A stretch of DNA of 12,382 nucleotides from positions 1 to 12,382 of the forward strand of contig CALVOD010000028.1 of NCBI GenBank assembly GCA_944350065.1, given 5' to 3'. The notes under the pieces were generated by a model. It made no database searches, was not told the origin of the DNA, and saw only the letters and a program-made list of their open reading frames with translations. This document shows positions 6,820-12,382 of the stretch, piece after piece. Source of the DNA: an uncultured Clostridia bacterium (GTDB taxonomy: Bacteria > Bacillota > Clostridia > Christensenellales > DTU072). A program made the position numbers and the translations under genes. Every line of letters starts with the position of its first letter. Position 1 is the first letter of the stretch.

Positions 6820-7839
6820 TTATTTTGCGGCGATCGTGTTTTGCCAGAAATCCACGGCTTCTTCCACCCAGCCTTCCGCGGTCGTTCCTATGCCGAGACC
6901 GCAACCGTGATTGACGCCTTCGCACAGCTTGTAGCGGTAGGTCACGCCCGCTGCCGCGAGCGCTTCCACCATCACGTCGGAATTACTCTTATGCGGCACC
7001 ACGAAATCGTTGTCGCCCTGCATTATATAGGTGGGAGGGTAGTCGGCGTCGACGTGATTTTGCACGCACACGCCCGCTTTGGCTTCTTCGTCGGGGAAGA
7101 ACTTCCCGAGTAAAAATTTGTTGCCGATAAGCTGAGATACTCCCGTGACGGCTTCCTGCCAGCAGTTGCCGGTAAGCTCTATTTCACCGTTAATGTTTAT
7201 CCAGGGATATGCAAGAGAAAGTGTGGCGGGCGCGGATAAACCGTATTTTGCGTAGCCCAGTTCCTTGCTCGCGAACAGCCCCGCGAGATTGCCGCCCGCG
7301 GAAAATCCGAATATCGTGTAATTTTCCGTTTTGACGTTGAATTCGGAAGCGTTTTCGGTAATGTATTCCACGGCGCGCGCAAGGTCGTCTATCGGCGCGT
7401 ACGCGGAAGAATATTTGCCGTAGCGGTAGCCGAGTACGAAAGCGGAATATCCCATTTCGTTGAGAGTCGCCGCGCAGGGAAGTCCGACTTTATATATGTC
7501 GCATTCGTAATAGCCGCCTCCCGGCAACACGACGGCGTATTCCGTGGTTTCGCCGCCGTCGCAGGGGAAGTAATAAAGTTTCACCACCTCGAGATCGGGG
7601 TTTGAAGCGATTTCCGATTCGGTATATATGTCGTAGCTTTCGGGAATACCGCGCGCCTTAAGCTCCTCGTAACGCGCTTCGCCGAGCTCGGTGTCGCGGG
7701 AAGCCTTGTTCTGTCCGACCATGTGCAAAAGGTCTTCGAGCGTGAGGAAAAGCCCGCTCAGGACGTAGGACAACGCGAGTAACAGAACTATTCCGACGAG
7801 AGATTTGATAACAGAGCCTTTACGGGTTTTGGCTTTCAT
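6820..7839 (-). CDS. Membrane-anchored alpha/beta-hydrolase (esterase/lipase-like)
   Basis: This 339-residue protein starts with a basic N-terminus and a hydrophobic helix (about 11-34) that looks like a signal anchor or uncleaved signal peptide, so the catalytic domain should lie outside the membrane. The fold is an esterase/lipase-type alpha/beta-hydrolase: oxyanion-hole motif PGGGYYE (106-112), nucleophile elbow GFSAGG with Ser180, acid candidates Asp276 or Asp278 in QGDNDFVVP, and catalytic His311 in VNHGCGLG. Related enzymes deacylate carbohydrates or small esters; the substrate cannot be told. The frame is open to 7896, but GGAGGTG (7844-7850) sits just before the ATG at 7839, where the signal-anchor sequence begins, and the longer start would lie at the -35 box. 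It has its own promoter and terminator, so it is probably monocistronic. Confidence 0.9.
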   Translation of the reverse strand: MKAKTRKGSVIKSLVGIVLLLALSYVLSGLFLTLEDLLHMVGQNKASRDTELGEARYEELKARGIPESYDIYTESEIASNPDLEVVKLYYFPCDGGETTEYAVVLPGGGYYECDIYKVGLPCAATLNEMGYSAFVLGYRYGKYSSAYAPIDDLARAVEYITENASEFNVKTENYTIFGFSAGGNLAGLFASKELGYAKYGLSAPATLSLAYPWININGEIELTGNCWQEAVTGVSQLIGNKFLLGKFFPDEEAKAGVCVQNHVDADYPPTYIMQGDNDFVVPHKSNSDVMVEALAAAGVTYRYKLCEGVNHGCGLGIGTTAEGWVEEAVDFWQNTIAAK

Positions 7840-7843
7840 CCGG

Positions 7844-7850
7844 CACCTCC
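7844..7850 (-). promoter_or_regulatory. Ribosome binding site deciding the hydrolase start
   Basis: GGAGGTG on the minus strand ends 4 nt before the ATG at 7839. It favours this start over the in-frame ATG at 7896, which lies within the promoter. Confidence 0.8.
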
Positions 7851-7867
7851 GCAAAAATACTGTCTCA

Positions 7868-7896
7868 ATTATACCATTAAAACGAAATAATCTCAA
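7868..7896 (-). promoter_or_regulatory. Sigma-A-type promoter for the hydrolase gene
   Basis: On the minus strand TTGAGA (7891-7896), a 17-nt spacer and a perfect TATAAT (7868-7873) precede the hydrolase start by about 29 nt. The -35 box lies within the first unit of an 18-nt tandem repeat. Confidence 0.82.
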
Positions 7897-7922
7897 TAGC
7901 TTTCATAATCTCAACTGCTTTC
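7887..7922. repeat. Two-copy 18-nt tandem repeat over the hydrolase -35 region
   Basis: The units at 7887-7904 and 7905-7922 share ATAATCTCAA, then two differing bases, then GCTTTC; 16 of 18 positions match. The first copy contains the hydrolase -35 box. The array lies just outside the divergent tautomerase promoter. It could be a duplicated operator or a slippage duplication. Confidence 0.85.
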
Positions 7923-7927
7923 TTCGG

Positions 7928-7956
7928 TTGAATTCGCATCGGGATTATATTATAAT
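7928..7956 (+). promoter_or_regulatory. Sigma-A-type promoter for the tautomerase-MFS operon
   Basis: TTGAAT (7928-7933), a 17-nt spacer and a perfect TATAAT (7951-7956) lie 33 nt before the tautomerase ATG. It is divergent from the hydrolase promoter, their -35 boxes about 30 nt apart with the second 18-nt repeat unit between them. Confidence 0.8.
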
Positions 7957-7989
7957 ATCGGTACGCGCACAGGCGCGAATGAGGTAAAC

Positions 7990-8211
7990 ATGCCGCATAT
8001 AGCAGTGACGATGTACCCGGGAAGGAGCGACGAAATCAAAAGCCGCTTCGCCGCAAAACTTACGGAATTCGTGTCCGAGGAACTCGGTGTGAGCCCCACG
8101 GCGGTGTCCGTTTCCGTGGAGGATATCGAAAAAACCGATTGGGAAAAACATCTTGCTTCGTTCGACGAAAAAATAATGTATGTCAAAGAAGGAAAAACTC
8201 TCGGGCGCTGA
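7990..8211 (+). CDS. 4-oxalocrotonate tautomerase-family protein
   Basis: This 73-residue protein has the size and start of the 4-OT family: after removal of the initiator Met it begins with Pro (MPHIAVTMYPGRS), the catalytic N-terminal base. The pattern GRSDEIKSRFAAKLTEFV (11-28) and the later VSVEDIEKTDW (41-51) follow the beta-alpha-beta subunit fold. Such enzymes catalyse keto-enol tautomerisation of 2-oxo acids and related compounds and usually assemble as oligomers. The ATG at 7990 follows GAGGT (7981-7985). It is the first gene of a two-gene operon, and its last 32 nt overlap the transporter gene. The true substrate is unknown; many family members have no assigned physiological role. 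Confidence 0.9.
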   Translation: MPHIAVTMYPGRSDEIKSRFAAKLTEFVSEELGVSPTAVSVSVEDIEKTDWEKHLASFDEKIMYVKEGKTLGR

Positions 8212-9415
8212 GTCTTCGTTCCCGAAATATTTATTGCTGGCGATAATATACCTTACGTTCATATCGCTTGGGCTTCCCGATTCCGTATTCGGCGCCGCCT
8301 GGCCGCAGGCGTACGTCGATATGGGCGTAAAGCAAGGCATGGGCTCTTTCTATTCCGTGGTGACGGGACTCACTTCGGGCAGCACGAGCTTTTTTGCGGG
8401 GAAACTCATACGCCGATTCGGTACGGGTAACGTGACTGCGGTATCGGTGGCGCTTACGGTGATAGGACTGATCGGAATAAGTTTCGCGCCGAATTTTATA
8501 GTGATGATGGTCTGCGCGGTATGTATGGGCATAGGCGCGGGCGCGATAGACACGGGACTCAACAATTACGTTTCGCGCAATTACAAAGCGGGGCACATGA
8601 ACTGGCTGCACTGCTTCTGGGGAATAGGCGTGACGGCGAGCCCGATAATAATGTCGTTGTTTCTTAAAGACGGCGACTGGCGCAGAGGCTATCTTACCAT
8701 AGGACTTATTCAGCTTGCCATAGCCGTAATAGTGGCGTCGAGTCTGCCTCTGTGGAAGAAACTCGCTCCGCCGGCGCTACCCGAAGAAAGCGCCGCGAAA
8801 ACTCCCAAAAAAGGCTTCCGCGAAATAATCTCCACCCACGGGGTGTTGGCGGGGATATTGAGCCTCGGTTGCTACTGCTCGATGGAATTCATAATAGGGA
8901 CGTGGGGGGCGAGCTACCTCGTGAACGCGGGCGGAAACAGCACGGCGGACGCGGCTAAATTCGTTTCGGCGTTTTTCGGGGGAATAATGCTCGGAAGGCT
9001 CGTCGCCGGCTTCGCCGCTTTCAAATTAAACGACAAAACTCTCATCAGGATAGGGACTGCGGCGGCGTTGCCGGGAATGATACTGCTTGCCGTGCGAGCG
9101 GGTACCGCTACGGACGTCGCGGGAATGCTGCTTATCGGGACGGGCTTCGGGCCCGTATTCCCGTCGGTCATACATTCGGTGCCGGAGCGGTTCGGCGCGA
9201 CGTATTCGGCGGATATTACGGGATATCACATGGGCGGCGCATACGCGATAGCGTTCGCCGTGCAGTTTACGTTCGGCTTCGTGGCGACGAATACCACCTT
9301 CGCGATAATGCCGTACGTGTTGCTTGCCTTCCTCGCGTTGATGACAGTAGCGTGCGAAACGGCGGTGCGACTTACGGCAAAGCCGCGCGCGCAGGACGAC
9401 TCCCGCGCGCAGTAA
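8180..9415 (+). CDS. MFS transporter, FHS/fucose-permease-like
   Basis: The 411-residue protein is hydrophobic throughout, with about twelve membrane helices in two halves joined by a charged cytoplasmic loop (about 192-220), the usual major facilitator layout. Motifs LGLPDSVFGAAWP (30-42), GAGAIDTGLNNYV (119-131) and NWLHCFWGIG (141-150) resemble the fucose/glucose:proton symporter (FHS) branch, so it probably imports a sugar or similar small solute by proton symport. The ATG at 8180 lies inside the tautomerase gene in another frame, and there is no clear ribosome site before it, so translation is probably coupled to the upstream gene. The C-terminus is short and polar. Transport of a compound used by the tautomerase is possible but unproven. 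A terminator follows. Confidence 0.9.
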   Translation: MSKKEKLSGAESSFPKYLLLAIIYLTFISLGLPDSVFGAAWPQAYVDMGVKQGMGSFYSVVTGLTSGSTSFFAGKLIRRFGTGNVTAVSVALTVIGLIGISFAPNFIVMMVCAVCMGIGAGAIDTGLNNYVSRNYKAGHMNWLHCFWGIGVTASPIIMSLFLKDGDWRRGYLTIGLIQLAIAVIVASSLPLWKKLAPPALPEESAAKTPKKGFREIISTHGVLAGILSLGCYCSMEFIIGTWGASYLVNAGGNSTADAAKFVSAFFGGIMLGRLVAGFAAFKLNDKTLIRIGTAAALPGMILLAVRAGTATDVAGMLLIGTGFGPVFPSVIHSVPERFGATYSADITGYHMGGAYAIAFAVQFTFGFVATNTTFAIMPYVLLAFLALMTVACETAVRLTAKPRAQDDSRAQ

Positions 9416-9467
9416 ACGCGGAATTTATTATCCTAAAACGCGCGCCGTAAGGCGCGTGAGAGAAGGC

Positions 9468-9496
9468 GCGGCTCGGAATCGGGCCGTCGTTTTTTT
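9468..9496 (+). terminator. Probable rho-independent terminator of the tautomerase-MFS operon
   Basis: CGGCTC (9469-9474) pairs, with one G-U pair, with GGGCCG (9481-9486), followed by TCG and seven T (9490-9496). A separate 8-bp hairpin with a GTAA loop lies just upstream at 9439-9458 and has no T-run. Confidence 0.7.
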
Positions 9497-9701
9497 AAAA
9501 TAAAATCGCTTTAAAGGGCGCAGAACGGTGAAAAGCGGCGTGCGCGCAGAAGGTCAAAATAAAGTAAACGGCGCTCGCGGCTTCGCTTGAAACTAAATTT
9601 CGGGTAACAAAAAACGCGTAGAAAGTATCCCGTATACCGTGTGATCTGCTATGAAGCACTTCTTGCGGGCGCCGCGTGCGCGCGCTTTTACATAAAAAGT
9701 G

Positions 9702-9730
9702 TTTACAACGCCGTTTTAATGTGTTATATT
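9702..9730 (+). promoter_or_regulatory. Sigma-A-type promoter for the M28 peptidase gene
   Basis: TTTACA (9702-9707), a 17-nt spacer and TATATT (9725-9730) lie 33 nt before the ATG at 9764. This rules out the longer start at 9641, which would precede transcription. Confidence 0.75.
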
Positions 9731-9750
9731 AACAGTATTGAACAAACTTC

Positions 9751-9755
9751 GGAGG
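9751..9755 (+). promoter_or_regulatory. Ribosome binding site deciding the peptidase start
   Basis: GGAGG, within a longer purine run, stands 8 nt before the ATG at 9764. Confidence 0.85.
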
Positions 9756-9763
9756 AGAGAGGA

Positions 9764-11017
9764 ATGTCGAAGTACAATAAACTTATCGAGAAAAAAGCCG
9801 AAAGCGCGCAATATATGGTGGATGAGATAACCCATATCTGCAAAAACATGCCTAAGCGCGGACCCGGCAGCGAAGGCGAGAAAGTAGCTTGCGAGTATAT
9901 GGCTAAAGTGCTTAAAGAGCAGTGCGGCTGCGAGAGAGCGGACGTGGAGTCTTTCAAAGAGAATCCCGGTTCCTTCCTCGGCTGGCTGTATTTCACGCTT
10001 ACGTTCGCGCTTGCGGGAATGATACTTTATTTCTTTATGCCCGCGCTCGGCGCGGCGATTATCGCGCTCGGTTTCGTAATAATGGTGGTGCAGTTCGGTT
10101 TCTATAAGAAATTCATAGATTTCTGCTTCCCCGAGAAGACCGGTCACAACGTGACGGCGATCAAGAAATGCAAAGGCGAAGTCAAAGCGAGAATATTCTT
10201 CAACGGACACCCCGACGCAGCGTGGAACTGGCCGGTTAACGAGAGGTTCGGCGGCGCGATATACGAAGCTCATATCGCTTCCGGAGTGCTTGGCGCGCTC
10301 ATCGTCATGATACTTTCGATAATAGCCGCGGTCAAAACGGGCGGCGTTCCCGGAGTGGCTTCTCCCGAGACCTACGGTCCCGCGCTTTTCTGGTGCGGCA
10401 TAGCGTCGCTCGTATTCGCGCCCTTGCTCATCGGTCTCTATTTTATGTGGGACGAGAACACGATAGTGGACGGCGCCAACGACAACCTCACCGGTTGCTA
10501 TATGGGTATCGCCATACTCAAAGCGCTTAAAGACGAGGGGATAGAACTCGAAAACACCGAAGTCGGCGTGATACTGAGCGGCTCCGAAGAAGCGGGCCTC
10601 AGAGGCGCGAAAGCGTGGTGCGAAGCGCATAAGGACGAATTCAACGACGTGCCTACCTGGATACTTTCCTACGACACGATACACGATAGCAAGTTCCTGG
10701 GCGTGAACTACCGCGATCTGAACGGTACCGTCAAAGCGGACAAAGAAGTAAGCGACGCCTTCATGGCGGCGGCGAAAGAGCTCGACATAGCCTGTCAGAA
10801 GACCTGGGTGCCCCCGCTCGGCGGAGCAACCGATTCGGCGGCGTTCGCGCAGGGCGGCTTCCGCGCGACCGGTATCACGGCGCTCAACCACGTGCTCGAG
10901 GATTATTATCACACGAGGAAAGACTCCTACGACAACCTCGACAAGGATTGTCTTGCGGACTGCTACGCCATTTCGGTGAAGTGCCTCGAGAATTTCGAAG
11001 AAAAGTACGGTAAATAA
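9764..11017 (+). CDS. M28-family zinc metallopeptidase with inserted membrane helices
   Basis: All M28 metal-site residues are present in order over 417 residues: His149 in the HPD motif with Asp151, bridging Asp240 in GANDN, catalytic base Glu275 with zinc ligand Glu276 (GSEEAGLRG), Asp304 (SYDTIHD) and His383 (YYHTRKDSYDN). M28 enzymes are di-zinc aminopeptidases or carboxypeptidases. Unusually, hydrophobic stretches at about 71-91, 93-113, 171-191 and 205-228 split the first half of the catalytic domain, two before the HPD motif and two between it and GANDN. This predicts four membrane helices, an even number, so the catalytic pieces would lie on the same side. There is no N-terminal signal peptide, so that side may be cytoplasmic. 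The start at 9764 follows GGAGG and a promoter. The gene is monocistronic with its own terminator. The peptidase family is secure; the substrate is unknown. Confidence 0.92.
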   Translation: MSKYNKLIEKKAESAQYMVDEITHICKNMPKRGPGSEGEKVACEYMAKVLKEQCGCERADVESFKENPGSFLGWLYFTLTFALAGMILYFFMPALGAAIIALGFVIMVVQFGFYKKFIDFCFPEKTGHNVTAIKKCKGEVKARIFFNGHPDAAWNWPVNERFGGAIYEAHIASGVLGALIVMILSIIAAVKTGGVPGVASPETYGPALFWCGIASLVFAPLLIGLYFMWDENTIVDGANDNLTGCYMGIAILKALKDEGIELENTEVGVILSGSEEAGLRGAKAWCEAHKDEFNDVPTWILSYDTIHDSKFLGVNYRDLNGTVKADKEVSDAFMAAAKELDIACQKTWVPPLGGATDSAAFAQGGFRATGITALNHVLEDYYHTRKDSYDNLDKDCLADCYAISVKCLENFEEKYGK

Positions 11018-11032
11018 TCGAAAAACGAATAT

Positions 11033-11057
11033 AAAGCCTGCTTCGGCAGGCTTTTTT
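11033..11057 (+). terminator. Rho-independent terminator of the peptidase gene
   Basis: AGCCTGC (11035-11041) and GCAGGCT (11046-11052) form a 7-bp stem closed by the very stable C(TTCG)G tetraloop, followed by a run of T (11052-11057). It lies 15 nt past the peptidase stop. Confidence 0.95.
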
Positions 11058-11114
11058 CGATATTTTAGCATAAAATCGACGGCTTACGGCGTATAATGAG
11101 CCGCGGAGGTAAAT

Positions 11115-11831
11115 ATGATAGTTTATTTTTCGGGTACGGGCAATTCCCGTTCGGTAGCTGAAAAACTCGCGCGCGACGGCGAGAGAGTAGAGGAGATATC
11201 CGCGATAACCGAGGACGTACTCGAGGACGAGCGGATAGGGATAGTTTTCCCGGTGTATTGTGCCGACGTTCCGCGCGCGGTAGCCGAATTTCTCAAACGC
11301 GTCAAACTGCGTTCGCCTTATATATTCTCGGTAGCGACTGCGGGCGGCGGAGCGGGGCGTTCGCACGGAAGCGTGGCGTATCTTCTCAACGGACAGGGCG
11401 TTTCGCTCGCGTACGCCGACACCGTGATAATGCCCGACAGCTGTATAGTTTTCGCAACCCCCGCGAAAGCGAAAACCCGACTTCTCGAACGGGAGAGCGG
11501 GCGCGTGCGCGAGATAGCGGAAGCGCTCGACGCGGGCAAACGCACCGCGGTAAAAGCCTCCGCTCCTTTCGGCGCGGGCACGCGGTTGATGTGGAAATTC
11601 TTTAAGGCGATATTCGGACTCGACCGAAAGAAAGCGACCGAGGCTTGCGTGGGCTGCGGCTTATGCGCGGCGGGCTGCCCCGTAAACAATATAGAAATGC
11701 GCGACGGCAAAGCGCGTTTCGCGGGCGGAGACTGCGAGAACTGTTTCCGTTGTATTCAGAGCTGCCCGGAACGCGCTATAGAATTCGGCAGGCTCAAGGT
11801 GAGCGACCGCACGCAGTATCTGCACGAATAA
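11115..11831 (+). CDS. EFR1-family flavodoxin/ferredoxin fusion protein (second copy)
   Basis: This 238-residue protein has the same order as the copy at 4133-4972 but is shorter: FMN loop FSGTGNSRS (5-13) at the N-terminus, a flavodoxin-like domain to about 165, and two [4Fe-4S] motifs at Cys178/181/184/188 and Cys207/210/213/217, with only about 20 residues after the last cluster. The two differ over most of their length, so they are old paralogs, not a recent duplication. It should act as a cytoplasmic electron carrier with flavin and iron-sulfur centres; partners are unknown. GGAGGT (11105-11110) precedes the ATG by 4 nt. A TATAAT at 11092-11097 lies close upstream, but no -35 box fits it. 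The gene appears monocistronic between a terminator and a convergent gene whose stop codon is only 2 nt away. Confidence 0.92.
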   Translation: MIVYFSGTGNSRSVAEKLARDGERVEEISAITEDVLEDERIGIVFPVYCADVPRAVAEFLKRVKLRSPYIFSVATAGGGAGRSHGSVAYLLNGQGVSLAYADTVIMPDSCIVFATPAKAKTRLLERESGRVREIAEALDAGKRTAVKASAPFGAGTRLMWKFFKAIFGLDRKKATEACVGCGLCAAGCPVNNIEMRDGKARFAGGDCENCFRCIQSCPERAIEFGRLKVSDRTQYLHE

Positions 11832-11833
11832 TT

Positions 11834-12382
11834 TTATCGCGCGTTTACGTCGAGAACGTAGAATTTAAGATATCCCGTTTCGCCGTCCGTAAGCGAAACG
11901 GGGTGATCGGGCGCCTGAACCTTTACTTCCAGTATCCTTACCGCGCGACCGCTCTCACTCGCCGCTTCGGCGAGCATTTTTTCGAAAAGGGGCATCGTCA
12001 TATAATGCGAGCAGGACGACGTGACGAGGTAGCCGCCGTCAAGCACCAATTTCATTCCCAATACGTTGATGTCTTTATAGCCGCGGTAAGCGTCTTTAAC
12101 CTCGGCAGCGCTCTTGCAGAAAGCGGGCGGATCGAGGATAACGACGTCGAAGCGCCTGCCTTCCTTGCGGTATTTGCGCAGCTCCTCGAACACGTCGGCG
12201 CACACCGCGGTCACGTTCGTAAAGCCGTTGAGCGCGGCGTTGGCTTTAAGCTCGCCGACCGCGCGTTCGGATATGTCCACAGAGGTGACTTCCTTAGCTA
12301 CCGTAGCCGCGTTCATGCTGAAGCCGCCCGTATTGGAGAAGCAGTCGAGCACCGTCTTGCCGCGGCAATATCTTCTCACCGC
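11834..12382 (-). CDS. RlmI-type class I SAM-dependent rRNA methyltransferase (5' part beyond right edge)
   Basis: The last 182 residues are visible; the N-terminal part is outside the window. The Rossmann methyltransferase motifs are clear: SAM-binding LDCFSNTGGFS (12-22), acidic DIS at the end of strand two (36-38), LDPPAFCKS (83-91) and SSCSH (122-126), plus DHP near 159-161. This set, with a catalytic Cys in the SSCSH motif, matches the RlmI/YwbD group of 23S rRNA cytosine-C5 methyltransferases, which normally carry an N-terminal PUA domain (not visible here). It would act on ribosomal RNA during assembly. The frame is open to the window edge, and the in-frame GTG at 12379 is internal because the upstream residues continue the conserved pattern. 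It converges on the EFR1 gene with 2 nt between stop codons and no intrinsic terminator. Confidence 0.9.
   Translation of the reverse strand, partial: AVRRYCRGKTVLDCFSNTGGFSMNAATVAKEVTSVDISERAVGELKANAALNGFTNVTAVCADVFEELRKYRKEGRRFDVVILDPPAFCKSAAEVKDAYRGYKDINVLGMKLVLDGGYLVTSSCSHYMTMPLFEKMLAEAASESGRAVRILEVKVQAPDHPVSLTDGETGYLKFYVLDVNAR

Larger units (their letters stand above)
9416..9763 (+). other. Gene-free stretch between MFS and peptidase genes
   Basis: From left to right it holds a GNRA-loop hairpin (9439-9458), the terminator (9468-9496), about 205 nt in which I recognise nothing (9497-9701), the peptidase promoter (9702-9730) and the peptidase ribosome site. The peptidase reading frame happens to be open back to 9641, but that extension begins upstream of the promoter and has no coding character. 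Confidence 0.6.

Noticed and set aside
9716..11071. 451-codon open frame on the minus strand opposite the peptidase gene
   Set aside because: Same antisense codon-bias effect. It also runs over the peptidase terminator and promoter, and the plus-strand product has all M28 catalytic residues.
11092..11097. TATAAT as a promoter for the second EFR1 gene
   Set aside because: No recognisable -35 or extended -10 element goes with it, and the transcript would start at the ribosome site. It may still contribute, but I could not support a promoter call.

Overview
The window looks like chromosomal DNA of an anaerobic member of the Bacillota, probably an uncultured gut Clostridia. The evidence is indirect: strong AGGAGG-type ribosome sites, clean sigma-A promoters with 17-nt spacers, three low-potential iron-sulfur proteins (two of the flavodoxin-ferredoxin EFR1 type), an OmpR-type two-component pair, and no phage, transposon or CRISPR signature. 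Base composition is roughly half G+C, yet isoleucine is often encoded by ATA. No RNA genes were recognised. I place it no lower than class.

Left part (1-2253): a three-cluster ferredoxin gene runs off the left edge on the minus strand. A divergent promoter region separates it from a plus-strand pair, a DEDDh 3'-5' exonuclease with an unusual C-terminal extension overlapping a maltose/galactoside-type O-acetyltransferase. A bidirectional terminator closes this unit and the convergent one to its right.

Middle (2276-6650), all on the minus strand and read right to left: a large NAD-dependent epimerase/dehydratase-like protein with a C-terminal zinc-ribbon-like region, translationally coupled to an EFR1 flavodoxin/ferredoxin protein. 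A separate strong promoter then drives an OmpR-family response regulator and a histidine kinase. The kinase has no N-terminal membrane sensor and instead carries a hydrophobic segment and basic tail at its C-terminus. Upstream of the epimerase lie three half-sites repeated every 11 nt, the layout expected for an OmpR-family regulator; the neighbouring regulator is an obvious but unproven candidate.

Right part (6761-12382): a membrane-anchored alpha/beta-hydrolase (minus) with its own terminator and promoter, the promoter overlapping an 18-nt tandem duplication. Divergent from it is a coupled 4-oxalocrotonate-tautomerase-like gene and an FHS/fucose-permease-like MFS transporter. Then come an M28-type metallopeptidase whose catalytic core is interrupted by membrane helices, a second EFR1 protein, and, convergent with only 2 nt between, the 3' part of an RlmI-type rRNA methyltransferase gene cut by the right edge.

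Most genes belong to recognisable families. The less ordinary features are the kinase topology, the zinc-tailed epimerase with its redox partner, the split M28 peptidase and two promoter-proximal repeat arrays. I found no clear evidence of a wholly new system.
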